The notes beneath the pieces were generated by a model. That model saw nothing but the letters and a program-made list of their open reading frames with translations, was not told the DNA's origin and did not search any database. Position numbers and translations under genes: made by a program. DNA of 57,550 nt, from contig JAMLIT010000023.1 of assembly GCA_023954035.1 (NCBI GenBank), positions 1 through 57,550 of the forward strand, given 5' to 3'. Origin of the DNA: Burkholderiaceae bacterium. GTDB lineage: Bacteria > Pseudomonadota > Gammaproteobacteria > Burkholderiales > Burkholderiaceae_C. This document shows, in pieces, positions 44,025-52,372 of the stretch; position 1 is the first letter of the stretch, and the number at the start of each line of letters is the position of its first letter.

Positions 44025-44719
44025 AAGATTCCGACGTCGGGCAAGGCGGCCCCGAAATGCGGGCCTACTACGCCGCCCGCGCCGAGGAATACGACGCGGT
44101 CTATTTCAAGAGCGAGCGCCAGTTCGATCTGCGCGCCATCGAGGCTTGGCTGCCAGCGCGCTTTGCGGGTGCGCAGGTGCTGGAAATCGCCTGCGGCACC
44201 GGCTACTGGACGCAATTCATCGCCCCCGTGGCGCGCAGCGTGTGGGCTCTTGACGCTGCCCCCGAGACACTGCGCGTGGCGCGCGCGCGCGGCCTGGGCG
44301 CGCATGTGCACTGGATGGTGGGCGATGCCTACGCACTGCCCATGGCCAGGCGGGTGTGGGATGCCGCCTTTGCAGGCTTCTGGTTCTCGCATGTGCCGCA
44401 GGCGCGGCGTGTGGAGTTTCTTGCAGGCCTGCACGCCTCGCTGGCCCCAGGAGCGCGCGTGGTCTTGCTGGACAACCGCTTTGTCGCCGGCAGCAGCACC
44501 CCGCTGTGCGACACCGATGCGAACGGCGATACCTGGCAGCGGCGTCCACTGCGCGATGGCTCGGTGCACCGCATCCTGAAGAACTTTCCGGATGCCCAGG
44601 AGCTGCACGCCGCAGTGCGCCAAGCAGGAGCGGCCGAAGGCAGCTTGACGCAGTGGCCGCATTACTGGGCTTACGCGTACTGCACGCCGCAGCCTGCTGC
44701 GCCGGGCCATTCGCGCTGA
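44012..44719 (+). CDS. Class I SAM-dependent methyltransferase
   Basis: Methyltransferase of 235 residues with the class I Rossmann fold. Motif I is VLEIACGTGYWTQF (near residues 54-67), motif II follows as VWALDAAPETL, and the acidic region VGDAYALP appears near 100. The hydrophobic substrate is unknown; the pattern FWFSHVPQARR and the ending with LDNRFV resembles ubiE-like or small-molecule methyltransferases. The ATG at 44012 overlaps the FAH gene; a second ATG at 44021 would give the more usual ATGA overlap. Likely cotranscribed with the FAH gene. Confidence 0.85.
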   Translation: MAAMKDSDVGQGGPEMRAYYAARAEEYDAVYFKSERQFDLRAIEAWLPARFAGAQVLEIACGTGYWTQFIAPVARSVWALDAAPETLRVARARGLGAHVHWMVGDAYALPMARRVWDAAFAGFWFSHVPQARRVEFLAGLHASLAPGARVVLLDNRFVAGSSTPLCDTDANGDTWQRRPLRDGSVHRILKNFPDAQELHAAVRQAGAAEGSLTQWPHYWAYAYCTPQPAAPGHSR

Positions 44720-44860
44720 AAGAACGGCGGCGTCCGGTGCGCCTACTCGCGACAGGGTTCCTTGGGGAGGGATATGCCGCTCGCCGCCCAGCCGGCTACA
44801 GTGACTGGCGAGCTGGCGTTGGCCGGCTTGCATGTCCCACGATTCAAAGGAGAACACCAC

Positions 44861-45091
44861 ATGGCCGATACCTGGCTGCCTTCCCTGATCACCGCTACGC
44901 CCCAAGAAGGCTTTGAACTGGCCATTACGCTGAGCCGCCGCGGCGTCAAGTACACCCAGCCGGACATGGAGACGCTCAAGCAACTGCGACCCGAGTACGC
45001 GCAGTCGGCCGATGGATTGACCGCCGCCTCGCAGGTGATTGCCATCAACTTCCAGACCGTCTCCGCCGCCAACAACTACTGGCGCGGTTGA
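44861..45091 (+). CDS. Hypothetical small protein, 76 residues
   Basis: Not recognised. The frame from 44861 has a good Shine-Dalgarno (AAAGGAGAA) and codes a soluble, slightly polar protein beginning MADTWLPSLITATPQEGFEL and ending NYWRG. There is no signal peptide, membrane segment or cysteine. The gene stands alone: 141 bases separate it from the methyltransferase, and a repeat copy begins at its stop. The strong ribosome site and codon use similar to neighbours argue that it is expressed, but the function is unknown. Confidence 0.65.
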   Translation: MADTWLPSLITATPQEGFELAITLSRRGVKYTQPDMETLKQLRPEYAQSADGLTAASQVIAINFQTVSAANNYWRG

Positions 45092-45160
45092 AAATATCAG
45101 TAAAAATGGCCTCTAGCGCTTATCCATAAAGCGCTAATAGCTCATTTATTGATAGCGTTT
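45090..45160 (-). repeat. Palindromic repeat copy H, providing a stop codon
   Basis: Minus-strand reading: CGCTATCAATAAATGAGC, then TATTAGCGCTTTATGG and ATAAGCGCTAGAGGCC. The AGCGCTT/AAGCGCT arms form a clear hairpin. It lies between the converging 76-residue gene and the molybdoenzyme gene, and supplies the last codons (A-I-N-K) and TGA stop of the molybdoenzyme. Confidence 0.85.
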
Positions 45161-47232
45161 GATGGAGTTGCGGCGGCTTGCACCTCCACCAGGCAGTCGT
45201 AAAACGTCGGCCCCTGGCCAAGATCGGTCAGCGCCTGGCTGGTGAGCTGGTTCACGTTGGTGCCCTCCAAGCCGAGCTTGCGCCACCAGATGCCCAGGCC
45301 GTTGACCACGCCGGGGCGGGCACGTTCGCTCAGTTCCGCGTGGCACAGATAGCTGCCCCGGTCGTTGAACACGCGCACCACGCTGCCGTCCGCAATGCCG
45401 CGCGCGGCCGCGTCGTGCGGGTGAATTTCCAGGAGAGGTCGACCTTCCTGTTTTTGCAAACTGGCCACGTTGACAAAGGTGCTGTTGAGGAAATTGCGCG
45501 CGGGCGGCGAAATCATTGCCAGCGGATACGCGGCCGACTGGCCGAAGGTTTCGTAGTTGGGCACATGGTTGGGCAGGGCGTCCTGCCCGCAAGCCGAGAG
45601 CGCGGCGCTGAAAAATTCGCACTTGCCCGACGCGGTGGGAAAGTTGCCCTGGGCAAAGGGCGCGTCAGGGATCGGCAGCGCCGCAAAGCCTTGGTCCAGC
45701 AGCTCGTTGAAGTCGACCTTTTCGCCGTAGGCCTGGCGGCACAAGGTTTCGTCGCTGTCGGCAAAGCAGGGCTCGGAAAATCCCATGCGCGCCGCCAGTT
45801 CGCGAAAGATGCGGGCGTTGGAGCGCGCCTCGCCGCAGGGCCCAATCGCCGGGCGGTTCAGCAGCACGTCGGTGTGGCCATAGGCCAGGTGCACGTCCCA
45901 GTGTTCCAGCTGCGTGGTGGCAGGCAGGATGTAGTCGGCGTAGTCTGCGGTGTCCGTCTGGAAATGCTCCAGCACCACGGTAAACAGATCGTCCTGCGCA
46001 AAGCCACGCGCCACCTTGCCCGATTCGGGCGCAACCGCCAGCGGGTTGCTGTTGTAGACCACGACGGCCTCGATTTTTGGTCCAAAGGCTTCGGAGGTCT
46101 CCCGCAGCAAGTCGTCGCCAATGGTCACCATGTTGATGGTGCGCGGGCGGCGCTGGCCCAGCAGCTCGGGGCGTTGCAGAACGCCGCGCTGCACCGGGAA
46201 GTTGCCGGAACTTGAAAACAGCACGCCGCCCGCGCGCTCGCGCCAGGCACCCGTAAGCGCCGGCAGGCAGGCAATGGCACGCACCGCGTTGCCCCCTCCC
46301 CGCACGCGCTGCACGCCGTAGTTCACGCGGATGGCGGATGGCTTTGTCGTACCGTAGGCGCGCGCCAGGTCGCGGATTTGCTCCACAGGCAGCGCGCAGA
46401 CTTCGGCCGCGCGCTCGGGCGGGAACGTGAGCGCCCGTTCGCGCAGCGCTTCCCAGCCCAGCGTGTGCTGCGCCAGGTAGTCGTGGTCCAACCAGTCGTG
46501 CACGATGAGTTCGTGCATCAGTGCCAGGGCCAGCGCCGCGTCGGTGCCGGGCAGCAGTTGCAGGTGCTCGTGGCATTTTTCGGCGGTTTCGGTCTTGCGG
46601 GGGTCGATGCAGACGAGGCGGGCACCCTCGCGCTTGGCCTGCTGTGCGTAGCGCCAGAAGTGCAGGGTGCTGGTGATGGAATTGCTGCCCCAGATCAGGA
46701 TGAGCTTGGCCTCGGCGAAGAACTCCACCTTCATCCCTACCTTGCCCCCCAGGGTCTGCACCATGGCCTCGCCACCGGCGGCCGCGCAGATGCTGCGGTG
46801 CAACAGCGAAGCGCCCAGGCGGTGGAAGAAGCGCCGGTCCATGCTCTCGCCCTGCACCAGGCCCATGGTGCCGGCGTAGCTGTAGGGCACGATGGCTTCG
46901 GGATTGCGTGCGGCAATTTCGGCCAGGCGCGCCGCGATGTCGGTCAGGGCTTCGTCCCAGCCGACCTGCGTGAACTGGCCGCTGCCTTTGGGACCACTGC
47001 GCCTGAGCGGCGTGAGGATGCGGTCCGGGTGGTAGGTGCGCTCAGGGTATTTGGAGACCTTGGCGCACAGCACGCCGCCCGTCTGGGCGTGCGCGGGGTT
47101 GCCCTGCACGCGCACGGCCACGCCGTTTTCCACCGTGGTGATTAGCGCGCATGTGTCGGGGCAGTCGTGCGGACAGGCGCCGCGCACCCTGTGGCGGACG
47201 GGAGTCGATTCGAGCAAGGCAGCAGGGTTCAT
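45142..47232 (-). CDS. Molybdopterin-dependent oxidoreductase, formate-dehydrogenase-like family
   Basis: DMSO-reductase-family molybdoenzyme of 696 residues with one N-terminal [4Fe-4S] site (CPHDCPDTC near residues 20-28 plus a later Cys in GGVLCAKVSKYP). A likely Mo-ligand Cys is in HRSICAAAGGEAM near residue 149. MGD-binding stretches IWGSNSITSTLHFW and VVVYNSNPLAVAPESG, and a C-terminal domain with ARNFLNSTF, are typical. No membrane or FeS partner gene is adjacent and there is no Tat signal, so it is a soluble enzyme of unknown substrate. It is divergent from hoxK across a 414-base gap. The final codons come from a repeat. Confidence 0.82.
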   Translation of the reverse strand: MNPAALLESTPVRHRVRGACPHDCPDTCALITTVENGVAVRVQGNPAHAQTGGVLCAKVSKYPERTYHPDRILTPLRRSGPKGSGQFTQVGWDEALTDIAARLAEIAARNPEAIVPYSYAGTMGLVQGESMDRRFFHRLGASLLHRSICAAAGGEAMVQTLGGKVGMKVEFFAEAKLILIWGSNSITSTLHFWRYAQQAKREGARLVCIDPRKTETAEKCHEHLQLLPGTDAALALALMHELIVHDWLDHDYLAQHTLGWEALRERALTFPPERAAEVCALPVEQIRDLARAYGTTKPSAIRVNYGVQRVRGGGNAVRAIACLPALTGAWRERAGGVLFSSSGNFPVQRGVLQRPELLGQRRPRTINMVTIGDDLLRETSEAFGPKIEAVVVYNSNPLAVAPESGKVARGFAQDDLFTVVLEHFQTDTADYADYILPATTQLEHWDVHLAYGHTDVLLNRPAIGPCGEARSNARIFRELAARMGFSEPCFADSDETLCRQAYGEKVDFNELLDQGFAALPIPDAPFAQGNFPTASGKCEFFSAALSACGQDALPNHVPNYETFGQSAAYPLAMISPPARNFLNSTFVNVASLQKQEGRPLLEIHPHDAAARGIADGSVVRVFNDRGSYLCHAELSERARPGVVNGLGIWWRKLGLEGTNVNQLTSQALTDLGQGPTFYDCLVEVQAAATPSNAINK

Positions 47233-47646
47233 CTTGGTGGCAATGGCAGGAGGGACAGGCCGGTCCTGCGAAACGCTTTGGTTGAATCTTAGCGATCTGG
47301 GGAACGCAACGTCCCGGGCGCCTAGGGTTTCCCGCAGTCCGCGCTCTGCGAAGTCTCGTCCTTGGCCCGTGAAAAGCCAACGTCCCGACGCAAGTCACTG
47401 CCAACCGGGTTGCCACTGTTCCGCCTTGGCTGCCAATGGACTTTCCAGTTCTTCGCAGCGGCCGATTTCACGGCAACGACCGCAGTTTGAATTCTCCCTG
47501 TCCTGGCGCGCACTTGCGCTTTGGCGATAAGGGTATTCCCGAGATCGCGTCGATTGGGCACGCAACTTGTATGGATTGCTCTGAGCGAGGTGGCCGCGAC
47601 CATGCATGTGCCTGCCTTTCAGACCCCCATAACGAGGAGAGACACT
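47233..47646 (+). other. 414-base gap between the molybdoenzyme and hydrogenase genes
   Basis: This divergent spacer holds no gene I can support. It should contain the hydrogenase promoter and the molybdoenzyme promoter. A candidate sigma-54 element is listed separately at 47556-47570. The right end carries AACGAGGAGAG, the ribosome site for the GTG start of hoxK at 47647. No REP-type repeat was seen. Confidence 0.6.
47556..47570 (+). promoter_or_regulatory. Candidate sigma-54 promoter of the hydrogenase operon
   Basis: GGGCACGCAACTTGT has the sigma-54 spacing (GG, then ten bases, then the GC-like pair, here GT). It differs from TGGCACG-N4-TTGC at the first base and at the -12 C. A start of transcription near 47582 would give a leader of about 65 bases before hoxK. 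Hydrogenase operons in Cupriavidus are sigma-54 driven with HoxA, which makes the site plausible. Confidence 0.45.
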
Positions 47647-48726
47647 GTGGAAACGTTTTACGAGGTGATGCGGCGCCAAGGCATTTCACGGCGAAGTCTC
47701 ATGAAGTTTTGTTCGCTGACGGCCACCTCCCTCGGCCTGGGCCCCGCCTTTGTGCCGCAGATTGCCCATGCCATGGAAACCAAACCGCGCACGCCCGTGC
47801 TGTGGTTGCATGGACTGGAGTGCACCTGCTGTTCGGAGTCATTTATCCGTTCGGCGCACCCCTTGGCCAAGGATGTGGTGCTGTCCATGATCTCGCTCGA
47901 CTATGACGACCTGCTGATGGCTGCCGCAGGCCACCAGGCCGAAGAGATTCTTGAAGAGATCATGGTCAAGTACAAAGGGCAGTACATCCTGGCGGTGGAG
48001 GGCAATCCGCCGCTCAATGAAGATGGCATGTACTGCATTCAGTCTGGCAAGCCGTTCATTGACAAGCTCAAGCGTGTGGCCAAAGACTGCAAGGCCATCA
48101 TCTCGTGGGGGTCGTGTGCCTCCTGGGGTTGTGTGCAGGCGGCCAAGCCCAACCCGACGCGCGCCACCCCGATTCACAAGGTGATTTTCGACAAACCCAT
48201 CATCAAGGTGCCGGGTTGTCCGCCCATCGCCGAGGTGATGACCGGGGTGATCACCTACATGCTCACTTTCGACCGCATTCCTGAGCTTGACCGCCAGGGG
48301 CGGCCCAAGATGTTCTACAGCCAGCGCATCCACGACAAGTGCTATCGCCGTCCGCATTTCGATGCCGGGCAGTTTGTCGAATCATTTGACGACGAAAACG
48401 CGCGCAGGGGCTATTGCCTCTACAAGGTGGGTTGCAAGGGGCCGACAACCTACAACGCCTGCTCGACGGTGCGCTGGAACGATGGCACGAGCTGGCCGGT
48501 GCAGTCTGGCCACGGCTGCCTGGGATGTTCGGAAGAGGGCTTCTGGGACAAGGGTTCGTTCTACGACCGCCTGACGAATATCAACGCCTTCGGTGTCGAA
48601 TCCAACGCCGACAAGATAGGCATTGGTGCGGCTGTGGGCGTTGGCGCAGCCGTGGCAGCCCACGCTGCTGTCTCGGTGCTCAAACGCGCCTCTGACAAAA
48701 CCGAGTCTGCCAAGGCGGATCACTGA
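47647..48726 (+). CDS. hoxK: Uptake [NiFe]-hydrogenase small subunit, oxygen-tolerant type
   Basis: Electron-transfer small subunit of 359 residues, very similar to Cupriavidus HoxK. A twin-arginine leader (SRRSLMKF, residues about 14-21, Leu in place of the usual Phe) ends at IAHA, and the mature protein starts METKPRTP. The proximal-cluster cysteines are CTCC (Cys17, 19, 20 of the mature chain) and GSCASWGC (115, 120), with Cys149 expected further on; the extra Cys19 and Cys120 mark the [4Fe-3S] cluster of oxygen-tolerant enzymes. A C-terminal helix ([19 protein letters not shown]) anchors it in the membrane. Start is GTG at 47647 with GAGGAG in front. Confidence 0.96.
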   Translation: METFYEVMRRQGISRRSLMKFCSLTATSLGLGPAFVPQIAHAMETKPRTPVLWLHGLECTCCSESFIRSAHPLAKDVVLSMISLDYDDLLMAAAGHQAEEILEEIMVKYKGQYILAVEGNPPLNEDGMYCIQSGKPFIDKLKRVAKDCKAIISWGSCASWGCVQAAKPNPTRATPIHKVIFDKPIIKVPGCPPIAEVMTGVITYMLTFDRIPELDRQGRPKMFYSQRIHDKCYRRPHFDAGQFVESFDDENARRGYCLYKVGCKGPTTYNACSTVRWNDGTSWPVQSGHGCLGCSEEGFWDKGSFYDRLTNINAFGVESNADKIGIGAAVGVGAAVAAHAAVSVLKRASDKTESAKADH

Positions 48727-48749
48727 GCAAGCACAAGGAAGCATGCACC

Positions 48750-50606
48750 ATGGGCGCTAACGACACTCCTTCATTCAAGCTCGACAACAGCGGCAAGCGC
48801 ATCGTTGTCGACCCCGTGACCCGCATCGAGGGGCACATGCGCTGCGAGGTCAACCTCGACAGCAACAACGTCATCCGCAACGCGGTCTCCACGGGAACCA
48901 TGTGGCGTGGCCTGGAGGTCATTCTCAAGGGGCGTGACCCGCGCGATGCCTGGGCCTTCGTCGAGCGCATCTGCGGCGTGTGTACCAGCAGCCATGCGCT
49001 GACCTCGGTGCGCGCGGTGGAGGACGCGCTGGGCATCCGGATCCCGAAGAACGCGCACCTGATCCGCGAGATGATGGCCAAGGCACAAATGATGCAGGAC
49101 CACGTGGTGCATTTCTACCACCTGCATGCATTGGACTGGGTGGACGTGGTGTCCTGCCTCAAGGCCGACCCCAAGAAAACATCGGAGCTGCAGCAACTCG
49201 TCTCGCCCGCCCATCCCCTGTCTTCTCCAGGGTATTTCCGCGACATCCAGAACCGTATCAAGAAGTTTGTTGAAAGCGGGCAACTGGGCCCTTTCCGCAA
49301 CGGCTACTGGGGGAGTCCAGCCTACATCCTGCCGCCTGAGGCCAACCTCATGGCTGTCACGCACTATCTCGAGGCCCTGGACCAGCACAAAGAGTGGATC
49401 AAGATCCAGACCATCTTTGGTGGCAAGAACCCGCACCCCAATTACCTCGTGGGGGGCATGCCGTGCGCCATCAATATCGACCAAGATGGCGCGGCCGGAG
49501 CACCCATCAACATGGAGCGCCTGAACTTTGTCAAGGCGCGCATCGACGAAGGCAATGCGTTCTACCGCAACGTCTACCTGCCCGATGTGCTGGCCATCGG
49601 AACGCTATACAAGCATGCGGGATGGCTGCATGGCGGCGGACTGGCCGGTTTCAACGTGATGGACTTTGGCGAGCATCCCAAGATCAACTACGACAAGAGC
49701 ACCGACCAGTTGCCCGGCGGCGCCATCATCAACGGCGACTGGGGCAAGATCCATCCGGTCGATCCGCGCGACCCCGAGCAGGTGCAGGAGTTTGTGACGC
49801 ACTCCTGGTACAAGTACGACGACGAGAACAAGGGCCTGCACCCCTGGGATGGCGTGACCGAGCCGCACTATGTGCTGGGCGCGAAGACCAAAGGCACGCG
49901 TACCGATATCAAGGAGATCGACGAGAGTGCCAAGTATTCGTGGATCAAGGCGCCGCGCTGGCGTGGCCACGCCATGGAGGTGGGCCCACTGGCGCGGTAC
50001 ATCCTGGCCTATGTGCATGCTTCGCAAGGCAACAAGTATTGCCAGCGCACCAAGGAGCAGGTGGACCATTTGGCCAGCATGGTCAACAGCGGCATTCCCA
50101 AGGCGCTGGGCCTGCCCGAAACGCAGTACAGCCTGAAACAGCTCCTGCCCACCACCATCGGGCGCACGGCGGCGCGCTGCCTTGAAGGCCAGTACCTGGG
50201 TGAACTATTGCAGGATGACTGGAACGAGCTGATCGCCAATATCAAGGCTGGCGACACGGCCACCGCGAACGTCGAGAAATGGGATCCTTCCACCTGGCCC
50301 AAGGAGGCCAAGGGCGTGGGCACCGTCGCTGCGCCACGCGGCCAGCTGGCGCATTGGATCAAGATCAAGGACGGCAAGATCGACAACTACCAGTGCGTCG
50401 TGCCCACCACCTGGAACGGGAGCCCGCGCGACGCCAAAGGCCAGATCGGCGCCTTCGAGGCCGCCTTGTTGGGCACGCCCATGGTCAACCCCGAGCAACC
50501 GCTCGAAATTCTGCGCACCCTGCATTCCTTTGACCCCTGCCTTGCCTGCTCCACCCACGTGATGGGCCCGGACGGCGACGAACTTACCGTCGTCAAGGTA
50601 CGCTGA
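48750..50606 (+). CDS. hoxG: Uptake [NiFe]-hydrogenase large subunit
   Basis: Ni-Fe catalytic subunit of 618 residues, matching HoxG/HupL. N-terminal Ni ligands are in [17 protein letters not shown] (two cysteines), and the C-terminal pair in [15 protein letters not shown]; the maturation protease cuts just after the His in CSTH, removing the last 15 or so residues. It catalyses H2 splitting to protons and electrons. The gene follows hoxK by 23 bases. hoxM later in the operon is the expected protease. Motif RIEGHMR near residue 26 is also standard. Confidence 0.97.
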   Translation: MGANDTPSFKLDNSGKRIVVDPVTRIEGHMRCEVNLDSNNVIRNAVSTGTMWRGLEVILKGRDPRDAWAFVERICGVCTSSHALTSVRAVEDALGIRIPKNAHLIREMMAKAQMMQDHVVHFYHLHALDWVDVVSCLKADPKKTSELQQLVSPAHPLSSPGYFRDIQNRIKKFVESGQLGPFRNGYWGSPAYILPPEANLMAVTHYLEALDQHKEWIKIQTIFGGKNPHPNYLVGGMPCAINIDQDGAAGAPINMERLNFVKARIDEGNAFYRNVYLPDVLAIGTLYKHAGWLHGGGLAGFNVMDFGEHPKINYDKSTDQLPGGAIINGDWGKIHPVDPRDPEQVQEFVTHSWYKYDDENKGLHPWDGVTEPHYVLGAKTKGTRTDIKEIDESAKYSWIKAPRWRGHAMEVGPLARYILAYVHASQGNKYCQRTKEQVDHLASMVNSGIPKALGLPETQYSLKQLLPTTIGRTAARCLEGQYLGELLQDDWNELIANIKAGDTATANVEKWDPSTWPKEAKGVGTVAAPRGQLAHWIKIKDGKIDNYQCVVPTTWNGSPRDAKGQIGAFEAALLGTPMVNPEQPLEILRTLHSFDPCLACSTHVMGPDGDELTVVKVR

Positions 50607-50638
50607 AGCCGCCTGACATCACGGCACTGGAGAACCAC

Positions 50639-51247
50639 ATGAAAACATCCTGCATTCAACGCAACAGCCTGCTCGCGCTGGTCCTTCTGGGAGTGGCCGG
50701 CGCTGCGCAAGCCCACGTGGGCCATGAAGGAGTGCACGCCGCCACCTTCCTCTCCGGCCTGGCGCATCCTGTCTCGGGCATGGACCACTTGCTGGCCATG
50801 GTGGCCGTCGGGGTGTGGTCGGCCGTCGCCATGCCGCAACGCCGCTGGCAGGCCCCCACTCTCTTTGTCGGAGTGATGGCCCTGGGGGCGTTGCTGGCCC
50901 ACACCGGTCTGGTCCTGCCCCTGGGGGGTTCTCTGGAATGGCTGATTGCTGGCAGCGTCATCCTGCTTGGCGGTCTGCTGGTCAGCGGTGCCGCCTTGCC
51001 TTTGGTGATCGGTCTGCCCGTGGTGGCTGCATCCGCCCTGCTGCATGGCACCGCGCATGGACTGGAGATGGTGACGGGGGCGTCCTTCCTGGCTTATGGC
51101 GCAGGGTTCGCCCTGGCCACGGCGCTGCTGCATCTGGGGGGCGTGGGGCTGGGCGCAGCGCTGCAGCGCGCGCGTGCCGCCCTGCCGCGCCTGGCTGGCG
51201 CCCTGATCGGTGGTGCCGGCCTGTTCATGCTGGTTTCGCGCATCTGA
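50639..51247 (+). CDS. hupE: HupE/UreJ family membrane protein, possible nickel carrier
   Basis: Membrane protein of 202 residues with a signal peptide (residues 1-25, cleavage after AQA) and about six hydrophobic segments. The metal-linked motif HVGHEGVHAATFLSGLAHPV follows cleavage, ending HPVSGMDHLLAM, quoted in parts; HGTAHGLEM is another His cluster. HupE proteins import nickel for hydrogenase. It is placed between hoxG and hoxZ, where Cupriavidus has no such gene. GGAG precedes the ATG at 50639, and hoxZ starts 23 bases after the stop. Confidence 0.92.
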   Translation: MKTSCIQRNSLLALVLLGVAGAAQAHVGHEGVHAATFLSGLAHPVSGMDHLLAMVAVGVWSAVAMPQRRWQAPTLFVGVMALGALLAHTGLVLPLGGSLEWLIAGSVILLGGLLVSGAALPLVIGLPVVAASALLHGTAHGLEMVTGASFLAYGAGFALATALLHLGGVGLGAALQRARAALPRLAGALIGGAGLFMLVSRI

Positions 51248-51270
51248 CGGATCACAACCAGGAGACGGGC

Positions 51271-51993
51271 ATGAGCAGCATGGCAAATAGCAATGTCACC
51301 GGAATCGACGAGGGTGCGGTCGCCAGCGGCGCGCAGGTGCGTTCGGTCTATGTGTACGAGGCGCCGGTGCGCATCTGGCATTGGGTCAACGCTCTGGCCA
51401 TCACCGTCCTGTGCGTTACGGGCTACCTCATCGGATCACCGTTGCCCAGCCTGTCTGGCGAAGCAAGCGCCCATTTCATGATGGGCTATATCCGCTTCGC
51501 ACATTTTGCTGCGGCGTATGTTTTTGCCATTGGACTGATTGGGCGCATGTACTGGGCCTTTGTAGGTAACCACCATTCGCGCGAGCTGTTCACGCTGCCC
51601 GTGCTGCGGTTGGCCTACTGGCGCGAGGTGTGGGCCATGTTCAGCTGGTACCTGTTTCTGCGTCCGCGGCCCAACCAGTATGTGGGGCACAACCCCATGG
51701 CACGGCTGATGATGTTCGTGGGCTACCTTCTGGTCTCGCTCTTCATGCTGGTCACGGGTTTTGCCCTGTACGGCGAAGGACTGCAGACTGGTTCGTGGGC
51801 CGACCGGATGTTTGGCTGGGTGATTCCGCTGCTGGGCCAATCGCAGGGCGTGCACACCTGGCACCACCTGGGCATGTGGGCGCTGGTGCTGTTTGTCATC
51901 GTGCACATTTATGCCGCCATCCGCGAAGACATCATGGGGCGCCAGAGCATTGTCAGCACCATGATCTCGGGGTACCGCACCTTCAAGGATTGA
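51271..51993 (+). CDS. hoxZ: Hydrogenase b-type cytochrome subunit
   Basis: Membrane cytochrome b of 240 residues that anchors the hydrogenase and passes electrons to quinone. Four helices are visible. Haem-ligand histidines expected in the family lie in RIWHWVNALAI (first helix), RFAHFAAAYVF, and the HTWHHLGMWALVLFVIVHIY region near the C-terminus. The N-terminal 30 residues are hydrophilic. SD GGAGACGGG precedes the ATG at 51271. Together with hoxK and hoxG it forms the membrane-bound H2-quinone oxidoreductase. Confidence 0.95.
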   Translation: MSSMANSNVTGIDEGAVASGAQVRSVYVYEAPVRIWHWVNALAITVLCVTGYLIGSPLPSLSGEASAHFMMGYIRFAHFAAAYVFAIGLIGRMYWAFVGNHHSRELFTLPVLRLAYWREVWAMFSWYLFLRPRPNQYVGHNPMARLMMFVGYLLVSLFMLVTGFALYGEGLQTGSWADRMFGWVIPLLGQSQGVHTWHHLGMWALVLFVIVHIYAAIREDIMGRQSIVSTMISGYRTFKD

Positions 51994-52000
51994 GCGGGCC

Positions 52001-52342
52001 ATGGCAATACCCCGGAGCGATACCCCGCAGCGATGGGTGCACCCGCGCCCGCCGCTTCCTGCGGGGGTGCCGCTGCGCAGCCCACAGCATCCGGGGCGCT
52101 TTCTGGAAAAGAATTTTCTTCAGCCACTGTCCCTTAGCCAGACCGATGCCGCCCGGCTGCTCGGCGTGTCGCGTCGGCGCCTGAACGAAATTGTCCAGGG
52201 TCACCGGGGTATCACCCCCGACACCGCCATTCGCTGCGCCATGGTGTTTGGCACCGATGCCTTGTTCTGGCTGGCGCTGCAGTCCCGGTGGGACAGTTTC
52301 CATGCATGGAAGAGCCTGCGCCAGTCCTGCGCCCTGCACTGA
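52001..52342 (+). CDS. HigA-like helix-turn-helix protein inside the hydrogenase operon
   Basis: A 113-residue protein with a single XRE-type helix-turn-helix (LSLSQTDAARLLGVSRRRLN, about residues 43-62) and the HigA/VapI-like continuation NEIVQGHRGITPDTAIRCA and FWLALQSRWD. The N-terminal 30 residues are Pro/Arg-rich and unusual. No toxin gene of the HigB type is adjacent. It begins 7 bases after hoxZ and ends 30 bases before hoxM, so it is part of the operon. It might be an operon regulator or a captured antitoxin; sequence alone does not settle this. Confidence 0.8.
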   Translation: MAIPRSDTPQRWVHPRPPLPAGVPLRSPQHPGRFLEKNFLQPLSLSQTDAARLLGVSRRRLNEIVQGHRGITPDTAIRCAMVFGTDALFWLALQSRWDSFHAWKSLRQSCALH

Positions 52343-52372
52343 GTCCCTCTCACTGTTTTCGAGCTATTGACC

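Noticed and set aside
47503-47516. Second sigma-54-like site TGGCGCGCACTTGC
   Set aside because: The spacing between the GG and GC elements is one base too short for a sigma-54 promoter.
52001-52342. Complete HigBA toxin-antitoxin pair
   Set aside because: No toxin-like small gene lies on either side; both neighbours are hydrogenase genes.
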